Positions 11,908-22,509 of a stretch of DNA of 64,000 nt are shown one piece after another. Source of the stretch: Tolypeutes matacus (Eukaryota > Chordata > Mammalia > Cingulata > Chlamyphoridae); the NCBI GenBank assembly GCA_026826555.1, contig JAKSZT010054583.1:1223161-1287160 (forward strand), read 5' to 3'. The notes under the pieces were generated by a model, which saw only the letters and a program-made list of their open reading frames with translations, did not search any database and was not told the DNA's origin. Both the position numbers and the translations under genes were made by a program. Positions within the stretch are counted from its first letter, which is position 1, and each line of letters begins with the position of its first letter.

Positions 11908-12600
11908 AGGTCGAGGATCTTCATCCAAATGCATTAGTGAGTTACTCTTCATTTGGTTATTTGTAACAAAAACCAACTCTGGATAGCTCAATAAGAGCAG
12001 ATCCCTGGGTACATACATATAGGAAATGCAAGCAGAGTTGAAACCTGAATTAAGAACAGTAATATAAAAAGAGCCTGAAGAAGAACACAGCATTAGGCTG
12101 AGTTTGGCAACAAAGGACACAACCTCTGTATACTTCCTAACTTCCCATCATGTTATTGTTTGGCCAGATGGCATGCAAAATAACAGCAACACTGACATAA
12201 ACAGAACAAATCCAGATAAAAGAATATCCCTTTAAATTCAATCTAACAGTTGCAGATAATGAGCTTATGATGTCTGAGTCATTCAACATGCTTTAAAATT
12301 TTCACAACAAAGCCATCCAAATGATTGTAACTCATTTATTATGAGTCAAGGTTCGCCAGTAAAATGGAGTGAGGATTCTGGATTTGAGGTTATGGAGAAA
12401 GAAATATGGTAAGATAGCATCAGCAGTTATACCATACCTTTAAATTGTATGTTTCTGCATATTTCCACAAGACAGGCTTCCTATTAATGTTGACTGTTTT
12501 CTAATTATAAGGAAACTAGTTTGCATACAGAAGTTTTCAATATTATAGCCAATATGTCTCTATTACAATTCTTGAAATTCCCTAACAATATGCAGACCAA
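11908..12600. other. Unique non-coding DNA
   Basis: No gene or repeat recognised. Confidence 0.4.
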
Positions 12601-12606
12601 TCAAGG

Positions 12607-12700
12607 AATATGCAAATGTTTATTAAATGTCTACTATGAAACAAAGCACTGGGTAGATGATATGGGTGTTGAGGAGATAATGTCTTCTCACCAAGGAACA
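12607..12700 (-). repeat. L2-like fragment
   Basis: The minus-strand L2 3'-end landmark (consensus AATATTTATTGAGCACCTAC on this strand) is represented by AAATGTTTATTAAATGTCTA, followed by a diverged CACTGGG motif. Short and degraded. Confidence 0.5.
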
Positions 12701-13289
12701 CACAAACAAGACAGAGAGAAAATACAGAATAGTAGATTTGGAAGAACCTTGGAGGTCACAATACAATCCTCTAGTTAATGCAGTACTCAACACCGTTCCT
12801 CCTGAGGGTTCAGCCTCTGCTTAAAGTTGCTTAAACAGGGACAAAAAATTCACTATCTCAGAAGCCTGTCAAATTCATTTTGTACTGCTCGGATTTTTAG
12901 CAAGATCCTTAAGCTCAATCAAAAAATACACCCTTATAATTTATATTCACGGCCCCTTTTTGCGTCTTCTAGAGCATCCTCTCAAAATAATAGCCCTTCA
13001 AGTGTTTAAAAGTCTCTTATCCTATCCCCTGTCCTCCTTTTTATTGGCAGCATTGCCCTAGGATGATTCATGGGAAAAAATGCATTCCATGGTAAAATAT
13101 ACTTACAAAGCAAAGCATATTCTAATCTTGTTCTTGGAAATCCATTTTTTATTTTGTTAAAGCTCTAAAAGTTCCAGCAGTTAGGAACTCTGTCTGTGCT
13201 CTACCAAGCACTTTTCAAACTTATTTGACCATAGAAATCAGTGTTTGCCCAATTTCACTTATTAACGTCACAAAAGTCACTGTTCAATG

Positions 13290-13428
13290 GAAACTTTATT
13301 CATTCCTTCATTCATTCATTCAGCACATTTTTGCTAAGCACCTATTTTGTGTCAGGCATTGTGATGTGTGCTGGTATGCTATTGAAACAAAGTTGGTATC
13401 TTCTCAAATTAGTAGGTTATAGACGTAG
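13290..13428 (-). repeat. L2: L2 3' end, minus orientation
   Basis: An ATTC repeat (CATTCCTTCATTCATTCATT) followed by TTTGCTAAGCACCTATTTTG and TCAGGCATTGTG is the reverse complement of the L2 3' terminus, whose tail is a TGAATGAA repeat. Ancient mammalian LINE fragment directly abutting the younger L1. Confidence 0.75.
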
Positions 13429-13771
13429 GTTATGTAAAATAAAACCCAGAGACACCACAGAGAAGGTATTTTTAAAATATACAGAAACAGAAATGAGAAA
13501 GGGTCAGGCAGATATATCACAAATGATCATCTATACTGAAAAGGAGATTGCAATAAAGGAAATGAGAGGCAAAAAATGATATGACATATAGAAACCAAAG
13601 AACAAATTGGCTGAAGTAAGTACTGCCTCTACAATAATAACACTGAATGTTAGTGGATTAAACTACCCAATCAAAAGATGACTCAGCTTGGCAGAATGCA
13701 TGAAAAAAAAAAAAAAAAAAGCATGCTCCAACTATATGTAGTTTACAAGAAACTCATCTTAGACACAAAGA

Positions 13772-14175
13772 CAACAAAGGTTGCAAGTGAAATGCTGGAA
13801 AAAGATATTCTATGCAAATAGTAACCAAACTGGGACAGCTATATTAATGTCAGACAAGATAGACTTTAAGTTGAAAGCTGTTATAAGAGACAAAGAAGGA
13901 CACTATATATTAATATATATTGTGGGAAAATAAGGGGGAAATCTACCAAGAAAAAATAACAATCATAAGTATTTATGTACCAAACCATGATGTCCCAAAT
14001 ATATATGATGAAAACACTGGAAAAATTGAAGGGAGAAATAGACACCTCTACTATAATAGTTGGAGACTTCAATACACCATTCTCATCGATAGATAGAACC
14101 TCTAGACAGAAGATGAATAAGAAAACAGAGAACTTGAATAATATATGTGAACTAGATCTAATCATACAGAATATT
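13772..14175 (+). repeat. 404-bp inverted repeat, arm 1 (L1 endonuclease region)
   Basis: This ORF2 endonuclease segment is repeated as a reverse complement at 16185-16588. The arms are the same length and by eye differ at only two positions (CAAG vs AAAG near 13783; CCCAA vs CCTAA near 13994). It includes GDFNTP and the same frame-breaking changes in both arms. Confidence 0.92.
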
Positions 14176-14497
14176 GCATGCCCAAACAGCAGAATATACA
14201 TTCTTCTCAAGTGCACATGGATTGTTCTGCAGGATAGACCAAATGTTGGGTCACAAAATAAGTCTCAATAAATTTAAAAAGATTAAAATTATACAAAGCA
14301 TCTTCTTTGACCATGGTGGAAGGAAGCTGGAAATCAATTACAGGCAGAGAACTGGAAAATCCGCAAATATATGGAAGTTAAATCCGCAAATATATGGAAG
14401 TTAATTCCAAATATATGGAATGAAGGAATTAATAATAAACAATCAGTGGGTCAAAGAAGAAATTGCAAGGGAAATCAGTCAATATCTTGAGACTAAT

Positions 14498-14714
14498 GAA
14501 AATAAGAGGGAAGCGGCTGTGGCTCAATCAGTAGGGCTCCCGTTTACCATATGGGAGGCCCCGGGTTCGGTTCCTGGGGCCTCCTGGTGAAGGCAACCCT
14601 GCCCGCACAGCGTGGTTAGCTGACCCAGCGAGCACAAGCAGCAAGGGGAGGATAAATGAATAAATAAATAAAATCTTTAAAAAAAAAAAAAAAAAAGAAA
14701 GAAAGAAAATAAGA
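14498..14714 (+). mobile_element. Monomeric DAS-type SINE inserted in L1 ORF2
   Basis: Body starts at 14508 (GGGAAGCGGCTGTGGCTCAA), B box GGTTCGGTTCC, then GC-rich body, ATAAATGAATAAATAAATAA linker and A/GAAA tail to about 14704. A 10-bp direct repeat GAAAATAAGA flanks it (14498-14507, 14705-14714). The L1 ORF2 reading continues across the joined flanks, so the SINE is younger than the L1. Confidence 0.9.
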
Positions 14715-15078
14715 ATACAACATATTGCAATGCCAAGAGGGAAATTTATAGTCCTAAAGACATACATTAAAAAGGAAGAAACAGCTAAAATCAAAGACTT
14801 AACTGCCTACTTGGAGGAAGTAGAAAATGAACAGCAAACTAATCCCAAAGTAAGCAGAAGGAAAGAAATAAAGATTAGAGCAGAAATAAATGAAATTGAG
14901 AATAAGAAAACAATAGAGATCCTTGAAAAAAACTCAAACTTGACTCTGAAAAGATCAATAAAATTGACTAACCTTTAGCTAGATTACAATGAAAAAAAAA
15001 AAGAAAGACACAAATAAATAAAATCAGAAATGAGAGGGGAGACATTTCTACTTACCCCACAGAAATAAAAAGGATCAT

Positions 15079-15186
15079 AAAAGGATACTGCTTGGGAATA
15101 GATGTAGCTCAGTGGTTGAGTGCTTGCCTCTCACGTATGAGGTCCCAAGCTCAATCCCTGGTACCTCCTTTAAAAAAGGATACTGC
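15079..15186 (+). mobile_element. Full-length tRNA-Ala-like SINE head, 13-bp TSD
   Basis: The 82-bp insert (15092-15173) is nearly colinear with tRNA-Ala from the acceptor start through A box TAGCTCAGTGG, anticodon-arm region and degenerate B box AGCTCAATCCC to CCTGGTACCTCC. A short A-run follows. Direct repeats AAAAGGATACTGC flank it (15079-15091, 15174-15186). The anticodon arm no longer pairs cleanly and the B box is altered, so this is a retroposed copy rather than a tRNA gene. Confidence 0.85.
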
Positions 15187-16127
15187 CAACAACGTTATGC
15201 CAATAAACTAGACAACCTAGGTGAAATAGACAAATTCCTAGAAACATACAAACAATCCACACTGATGCTAGAAGAAATAGAAAATCTCAACAGACCAATT
15301 ACAAGTAAAGAGATTGAATCAGTCTTCAAAAACCTCCCAACAAGGAAAAGCCCAGGACCAGATGGCTTCACTGGTGAATTCTAGAATCATTCCAAGAATA
15401 ATTAATGCCAATCCTGCTCAAACTCTTCCAAAAACTGAAGAAGATGGAACACTCCCTAACTCATTTAATGAAGCCAACATCACCCAAATACCAAAACCAG
15501 GTAAAGATATAAGAAAAGAAAATTATAGACCAATTTGTCTTATGAATATAGATACAAAACTCCTCAACAAAATACTTGCAAATTGAACCCAACAGCACAT
15601 TAAAAGAATTGTAGATCAAGAACAAGTGGCTTTGGTATGCAAGGGTGGTTAAGAGTAACAAAATCAACTAACGTAATTCACCACCTTAACAAAAAAGAAG
15701 GGGAAAAAAAACACATGAACATCTCAATTGATGCAGGAAAGGCATTTCACAAAATCCAGCTTCCTTTCTTGATAAAAGAAAAAACACTTAAAAAATAGGA
15801 ATAGAAGGACATTTTATCAACATTAGAAAGGGCATATAAACCCACAGCTAATATCATACTCAATGAGGAAGGACTGAAAGCTTTCCAAATCTGGAACAAG
15901 ACAAGTATGCCCAATGTTATTCAACATTGTAATGGAAATTCTATGCAGAGCACTTAGGCAAAAATAAAATAAAATAAAAGTCACCCAAATTGGAAAGGAA
16001 GAAGTAGAACTTTCACTAATTGCCGATGACATGATCTTATAAATATAGAAAGTCATAAAAATCTAAACAGAGCTACTAGAGCTAATAAACGAGTTCAGCA
16101 AAGTGACACAGCACCAGAACAACAACT

Positions 16128-16710
16128 AAAAATCAGTAGTGTTTTGGAGGTGATGATAGACAACTACCATACCAAGGAACCAATAATATTCTGTATGATT
16201 AGATCTAGTTCACATATATTATTCAAGTTCTCTGTTTTCTTATTCATCTTCTGTCTAGAGGTTCTATCTATCGATGAGAATGGTGTATTGAAGTCTCCAA
16301 CTATTATAGTAGAGGTGTCTATTTCTCCCTTCAATTTTTCCAGTGTTTTCATCATATATATTTAGGACATCATGGTTTGGTACATAAATACTTATGATTG
16401 TTATTTTTTCTTGGTAGATTTCCCCCTTATTTTCCCACAATATATATTAATATATAGTGTCCTTCTTTGTCTCTTATAACAGCTTTCAACTTAAAGTCTA
16501 TCTTGTCTGACATTAATATAGCTGTCCCAGTTTGGTTACTATTTGCATAGAATATCTTTTTCCAGCATTTCACTTTCAACCTTTGTTGGGAAAATGTGGG
16601 AGGTGTGGGGAGTGGGGCATATGGGAATCCCCTATATTTTTGTGTGTGACATTTGTATGATCTAAGTATCTTTTAAAAAGTTTTTTTTAATTAAAAAAAA
16701 AATCAGTAGT
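16128..16710 (+). mobile_element. L1 3'-end insertion with inverted 5' part, nested in L1
   Basis: Identical 13-bp repeats AAAAATCAGTAGT (16128-16140, 16698-16710) bracket an insertion into the host ORF2, which reads through when it is removed. From left to right the insert has about 44 bp of unidentified sequence, the 404-bp inverted endonuclease segment, then about 110 bp of sense L1 3' terminus (GTGGGAGGTGTGGGGAGTGG...ATGGGAATCCCC) ending in an A-tail. An antisense 5' part joined to a sense 3' end is the layout produced by twin priming. Confidence 0.88.
16185..16588 (-). repeat. 404-bp inverted repeat, arm 2
   Basis: Reverse complement of 13772-14175 with two visible mismatches over 404 bp. 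It lies inside the TSD-bracketed insertion at 16141-16697. The loop between arms is 2,009 bp (14176-16184). Confidence 0.92.
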
Positions 16711-17761
16711 ATTTCTACATACTACTAATGAGCAATCTGAGGAGGAAATCGAGAAAAAAAAATCTCTTTACAAAAAAAAATTAAAATTAAAATTAACAAA
16801 ATTTACCAGAACAACTAAAAGAATCAAATATCTAGGAATAAATTTAACCAAGGATATAAAAAACTTGTACATGGAAAAATACAAACCATTGCTAAAAGAA
16901 ATCAAAGAAATCCTAAATAAATGGAATGCCCATGGATGGGAAGTCTAACTGCTGTTAAGAAGTTTATTCAACCAAAAATGATTATAGATTCAATACAATC
17001 CCAATCAAAAGTCCAACAGCATACTTTGCAGAAATGGAAAAGCCAATTATTAAATTTATTTGGAAGAGTAAAGGGCCCTGAATAGCCCAAAACATTTTGC
17101 AAAAGAATAAAGTTGGAGAACTCACACTTCCTGATCTTAAAACATATTATAAAGTCACAGTGGTCAAAGCAGCTTGGTACTGGCACAAGGATAGATATAT
17201 TGACCAGTGGAATTGAATTGAGGGTTCAGAAATAGACCCTAACATCTATGGCCAATTGATTTTTCACAAAGCTGCCAAGTCCACTCAATTGGGAAAAAAT
17301 AGTCTCTTTGACAAATGGTCAAAGAGAACTGGATATCCAATTACAAAAAAAATAAAAGAGGACCCCTATCTTACACCATTTACAAAAATTAAATCAAAAT
17401 GGATCAAAGAAATAAATATAAGAACTACGCCTATGAAACTTCTAAAAGAAAATGTAGTAAAATATCTTCAGGATCTTGTTCAGAGAATGGTTTTTTATAC
17501 TTTCAACCCAAAGCATAAGCAATGATAGAAAAATAGACAAATGGAACCCACTCAAATATCCAGAATATATAAAGAATTCCTACAACTCAACAATAAAAAG
17601 ACAAACAACCCAATTTTTTTAAAAATGGACGAAAGACCTGAACAGACATTTCTCCAAAGAGGATATACAAATGGCTAAAAAGCACATGAAAAGATGCTCA
17701 ATTTCACTAGCTGTCTTAGTTTGCAAATGGGCTGCTGGTGCAAAGCACCAGGAATGGGTTC

Positions 17762-18130
17762 GCATTTTTTTTAGACTACACAAAAGTTACATCAAAAATA
17801 TAAGGAGTCCCATAAATCCCACCCCCTCCCCCCTCACACTTTTCCCATTAATAAATCTTTCATTAGTGTGGCACATTTGTTACAATTGATGAACACATAT
17901 TGAAGCATTGCTATTATACTAACCACGGTCTACAGTTTACATTATGGTTTACACTTTGCTCTGCACAATTTATACGTTTTGACAAAATGTATAATGGTCT
18001 TTATCTGTCATTGCAATATCATGTAGAACAATTCTAACAACCAAAAAATGCCCCATGTTATACCTGTTCTTTCCTCTCCCTCTGCTCAGAACTTCTGGTG
18101 ACCACTATCTTTATATCAATGTTACAAGTT
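17762..18130 (-). mobile_element. L1 3' UTR, antisense, 5'-truncated
   Basis: A T-run (about 17766-17774) followed by TAGACTACACAAAAGTTACA and the reverse of the 3' UTR block also present in sense at 49.6-50.0 kb (shared landmarks TTCATCAATTGTAACAAAT, ACATTTTGTC, and the A/GTGTGG...GGGG terminal block). Inserted opposite to the preceding L1. Confidence 0.75.
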
Positions 18131-18149
18131 CTTCCATTACTAGAAGAGG

Positions 18150-18650
18150 AAGAATAAGTCTATTTTAGGAATGAACAAACATAAGGGGAGAATGCAACTA
18201 TGGACTAAATCTTGAGGATTTTGAGATGGTGATGCCCACTCTGTTTCCAATCGAGAGGGGGCTTAGATCCCATGGGGCAGATGGATGGAGCTGTCTTGCT
18301 TGCAGCTGTGGATACTCTCTGTTTTGGGGGATGGGCATTGTCCATTATCATCCTTTTGTTAGTTGTCCTGGGCAAGTCCAATGAACTGGAGAGTAGATGT
18401 TAGCTGCAACTCCGCTGAGATTCAGGGCTCAACCGGCTTATGAACAGACCAAGGATTTAAGTCTCTGGGACCGATATATAATGGATATAGTGCTAATTAT
18501 AGGTTCAAATAAAAGGGACAGAAGAACTGTGTGTAGCAATTGTAACAAATGTTCCACACCAATGCAAGTTGTTGTTGGTGGGGTAGTGTATGGGAATCCT
18601 GTATTTTGTATATACTTTGCTAACAAAAAATTTTTCCATAGAAAAAAATG
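18150..18650 (+). mobile_element. L1-type 3' UTR segment, sense
   Basis: Shows a 3' UTR block common to xenarthran-style L1 (AGAGGGGGCTTAGATCCCAT, GCTGCAACTCCGCTGAGATT). Then comes the terminal block with AATTGTAACAAATGTTCCAC and GTATGGGAATCCTGTATTTT. With the antisense copy just left it makes a head-to-head junction near 18130-18150. Identification rests on similarity to the other 3' ends in this window and on remembered repeats. Confidence 0.65.
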
Positions 18651-18908
18651 AACCATTTGTATATTATATTTTACATATTGAGGTGGTGTCATAACATGTC
18701 ACTACTATCCATAAGTTAAAGCAAGCCTGAAGGTAAAATGTGGAACAGTCTCAGACAGGAAAAATTACAGAATGCCTTTTCCATTTCCCATGTATCCTTC
18801 TGGAATTCCTGGGAATAACCAGTATTATGCTTGCTAAAATCTTCTCCAGAATCCTAGAAGGAAAGAATAGACAATAAAGTCCATTCTACTTCTCTTTTAG
18901 TTCAGGTT

Positions 18909-19105
18909 AATAGTAGAGGATATGGGAAGTGGCGTGGCTCAATCAGTCTGGCTCCCGTTTACCATATGGGAACCCGGGGCCTCCTGGTGAGGGCAGGCCT
19001 GCCCGCACGGCGTGGTTGGCTGACCCGGCGAGCGCAGGCAGCAGGGGGGGGATAAATGAATAAATAAATAAAATCTTAAAAAAAAAAAAAAATAGTAGAG
19101 GATAT
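18909..19105 (+). mobile_element. Monomeric DAS-type SINE lacking its B box
   Basis: Body 18924-19090 is bracketed by perfect 15-bp repeats AATAGTAGAGGATAT (18909-18923, 19091-19105). Compared with sister copies it jumps from ACCATATGGGA to ACCCGGGGCC, missing about 16-17 bp that hold the B box GGTTCGGTTCC. Either it retroposed with the deletion or lost it later; as it stands it cannot drive normal type-2 Pol III transcription. Confidence 0.9.
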
Positions 19106-20084
19106 TCAAAGCAATAGCTAAGATGCAGTTTTTATTATTACTATTATTATCCTGATTTGCATGAGTCCATACCTCCTGCCTCCATTAGCAGGGATAATTG
19201 AGAGCGGAATATAGTGCACTGCATTTAAATCAGTAATATTTAATACTAATTGCCTGATCCTGGTGCTATTTCCTGACTTCATACCACCCGAATGCAACTA
19301 GTAACATTGAAGGACACAAATGTTCTGATATCATAATTGGCCACAACTTATTGGTTACACATGAGAGGCCCTACTCTGTTTACTTTTAATTTGGGTTTCA
19401 GAAATTGTTCAATTCATCATCATCAATGGAGAATCCACAAGGACAAACTAAAAGCTATACATCAACACCCTAATGAAACTGAAAATTTTAAACAATCATC
19501 AGGAAAGGTTTTCTATATCCTATTAAGCCTCCAAAACTTCTGGATAGATGACTGAATTTTTCACTTTCAATTCAGTGGTTTGATTCTGGCATTTATTTAC
19601 ATTCCCTGATTAAATGTGTCAAATATCTGAATTAGCTGTGAAAATGACCAGTACCAACCAGGTATACTTTATTTCCATCTGTCTATTTTACAGGCTAAGT
19701 AAAAATACAGTTAAAATCAAATATGAACATAACATGGAAGCAAGAAAGGGGGAAAAAAGAGGGAAAGAATGGAAGGAGAAGGTGATTAATGGAGGAAAAG
19801 AGGAAAAATGAAAAAGAAGAATAATGGAAGGGAGAGAGAAAGAGCCAATGAGCAAAGATACAGAGAAAAACACTTCCCATAGGTCTGATTGTGCATTGTA
19901 GAATCTGCAAAATATTCATTGGTTTTTTTTCCTATGTGTTTGCTCATTTAATTGATGAGCTCTTCTGTTGAATTCTTCTATGTGTGATCAGTAATATTAT
20001 ACAAATTGATGTAAAAGAAATTGAGAGCTATTGTCTTGCCCTCATAGAACTATCTAGGTGTTGGAATTTTTTATCCCTATATAG
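19106..20084. other. Unique DNA with a long purine-rich tract
   Basis: No gene recognised. From about 19737 to 19852 the plus strand is almost all A and G (runs such as GGGAAAGAATGGAAGGAGAA). Confidence 0.5.
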
Positions 20085-20560
20085 TAGGCTATATAATGGT
20101 CCCCAACTATATCCAGATTCTAATCGATGGGACCTGTGAATCTTATCTCCTATGGAAAAAGGATCTTTGTGGGAGTGATTAAATTAAGGATCTTGATATG
20201 GAGAGATTTTCCTGGACTATACAGTGGGCCCTAAGTGTAATCACATGTATCCCTATAAGAGGGAGGCAAAGAGAAATTTGAGACAGAGAGGAGAAGGCAA
20301 CGTGACCACCGAGGTAGAGATTGGAGTGATGCAGCCACAAGCCAAGAAATGTAGCAACTACCAACAGCTGGAAGAGGCAGGGAACGGACTTTCCCCTAGA
20401 GCCCCTGGAGAGAGCACGGCCCTACCAACACCCTGATTTTAACCCAGTGATACTGATGTTAGACTTTCGGCCTCCAGAACCATGAGAGAAAAAAATGTGT
20501 GTTGTCTTAATTCACTAAGTTTGTGGCAATGTGTTACAGCAGACATAGGAAACTAAAACA
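20085..20560 (+). mobile_element. MLT1-like MaLR LTR, near full length
   Basis: Colinear with the MaLR LTR consensus I remember from start (AATGGTCCCCAACTATATCC) through GGATCTTGATATGGAGAGAT, GGCCCTAAGTGTAATCACAT, GATTGGAGTGATGCAGCCAC, TAGAGCCCCTGGAGAGAGCA, GCCTCCAGAACCATGAGAGA to GACATAGGAAACTAAAACA. Old, with no open internal gene. Confidence 0.85.
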
Positions 20561-21785
20561 CTGTAAAATAAGGGGGAAATAAAATGAGCATCCAGTAGCT
20601 TCAAAAACAATTCCAAGCTGCCAAGTATCTCTTGACAAAGAGGTTCCTCTACACAGTCTGAAGCCATAGATCTTACAGTTTCCCTCTGTAACCACCTCAA
20701 AACCCAAACAACCCCACAACTCTTCCTGGGAAAATAATTAGCCAGTGCAGACAGCCCTTCAGTGGTGGGAAATGATAAAGGTGAATTGAATGCATAAATA
20801 TTGAGATTATACAAACATTTTCAAAGACTCTTTACAAGTCAGAGAAGATAAAATTCCCCCAAAATTTCTGAAATAAAGAAACTGCAAGAAAGAGAGAGAA
20901 ATGAAATGCCCTGGATGTATGAAATAGGAAAAGAAAGTATCTGAGTGTGATTATACTTAAGATAAGGACTGATCAATAATTCTAAAGGAATTTCCAATTT
21001 CATTATGAAATCCTCCCTAAGGGTGAATCGGCTTTTCCTTCTTATTTTCCTGCACAATGCATTGAAATATGTAAGTCAGTGATTGAAAGGTAGCTCAATT
21101 AAAATGCACTGCCAAAAATCAGAAAGTTGTGCAGCTCCCCACTGAGTATACAGTAGGAGTAAAGATGCCTGGATTTGAAATAAATCATTTTATAGGAAAG
21201 GGCTATTTCCTGCAATAAATCCCCATCAGGATGAATTCTTACTGGTGCCAGGCATGGTGATGGATGACGCTCTCTAGGCTGGCTGTGTGGATTGGATTTG
21301 GATGGGCCACCAAAAGTGCAGATGCTTATCTGAAACTTATCTGAACAAGCCAAATCTCACAGCCCTGCAAAGTTATGCTGCCATTCTTTCAAGATTAATC
21401 TTTCTCATGAGATTGCTGGCACTGTACCTGGGGGTCTTGGCTGCATGTCCAGTGAGGATGGATTTTTCTTTCACATTTTTGGCATTCCTAGTGCAGGAAA
21501 AATAAAGCACACATGGATGCAGATATACATAATTAAAACAAAGTAAAAGCTGTATTTCTAAGATTTTAAACAATCAGTGCATGCTACAGTGTAGTTTACA
21601 GTTCCTACTAGAAAGAATTTTACAAAAGTAATTCATAAAATATTAAGAGAAATTCTTTATAAGTAGTCAGAAAAAGAAATAATTAATAAGATAATTTGAG
21701 AAGTATTCTTAGCAACTCTTCAATTTAAACTGGACTGCAAACTAGAGTGTTTCAGTAGTCAAGGGAATGAAAACCCATTTGCAGT
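20561..21785. other. Unique non-coding DNA
   Basis: No gene or named repeat recognised; short open frames only. Confidence 0.4.
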
Positions 21786-21789
21786 AAAA

Positions 21790-21955
21790 GGAATAACTAT
21801 TATCTGATGAATGCCCATTGTTCACCAAGCACTATTTGAAAACACACATTATTTCATTTAATCATTTTAACAATGCTATGTAGGTAAGAATTTCCCAAAC
21901 CTATTTAACCAATAAGCAGCTGAATCAGGATTCAAACCCAGGACTAATAGACTCA
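21790..21955 (+). repeat. MIR: MIR-like SINE fragment
   Basis: Diverged but ordered landmarks: CCAAGCACTATTTGAAA, TTATTTCATTTAATCATTTT, CAATGCTATGTAGGTA, GCTGAATCAGGATTCAAACC. These correspond to the GCACT...TCATTTAATC...GGATTCGAACC order of MIR. Confidence 0.65.
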
Positions 21956-22386
21956 AAAAAGAAACCTCATAATCAATATTCTCCTGGGTTTTTTCCTTAA
22001 ATTGACTTTTGTCAGGATATGAAATCATGGTAAGTGGTTATTTCTGATACACAAAATGTAAGTACAGGATAGACTGAAAGGAAATGGAAAAATGAAAATA
22101 GTTTGATTTTTTTCTTCATATGAAATAGTCACAATCTCCATTCAAGAATCAGAACTTTTGGAGAAGAATCATCTTTTCCTTAAATACATTGTTTTCTTGC
22201 TAAATAAATCTTCATCTTCTGAGGATATAAAGAAAGAAAGTCTAGCTTCAGATTCGTGTTTGGTGTGTTTGCTTGTCTGTTTATTTTAGGTCTTATTTCG
22301 GTGTTTTAAGGATATTCACTGAGTATTTGCAACGTACTAGGAGTTGAGGATTAATTTTGTAGTATTTAGTTCCTTTGCATTTGCAT

Positions 22387-22480
22387 TAGTTTTTTTTATT
22401 GCTGCTGTAAGAAATGACCAGTGTCTTAAAACAACACAATTTATCATCTCCCAGTTCCTGTAGGTCAGAAGCCTGGGTTG
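22387..22480 (-). mobile_element. MLT1-like LTR 3' fragment
   Basis: TTAGTTTTTTTTATTGCTGC, AAAACAACACAATTTATCAT and CAGTTCCTGTAGGTCAGAAG match the inverted 3' end of MaLR LTRs. It is cut off where L1 5' sequence begins. Confidence 0.7.
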
Positions 22481-22509
22481 GATTAGCTAGTTTTTGCTCA
22501 TAAAGTCAC

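Larger units (their letters stand above)
13430..17708 (+). pseudogene. Degraded L1 inter-ORF region and ORF2
   Basis: ORF2 is traceable in broken frames. The endonuclease segment includes GDFNTP (about 14068) and the block SSAHG...RIDQMLGHK (about 14200-14260). The RT entry block has [13 protein letters not shown] (about 15340), the RT catalytic box reads ADDM (about 16022), and C-terminal ORF2 continues past 16711 to 17708, where it stops abruptly in KRCSISLA. Frameshifts and stops are frequent, so it is inactive. Three later insertions interrupt it: a SINE (14508-14704), a tRNA-like SINE (15092-15173) and a rearranged L1 (16141-16697). No L1 3' UTR follows in register; an MLT1-like scrap (about 17710-17760) comes next. 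Confidence 0.88.

Noticed and set aside
15092..15173. Functional tRNA-Ala gene
   Set aside because: Altered B box and anticodon arm, A-tail and TSD show a retroposed copy.
13430..17708. Active L1
   Set aside because: Multiple stops, frameshifts and nested insertions; no intact ORF1 or ORF2.
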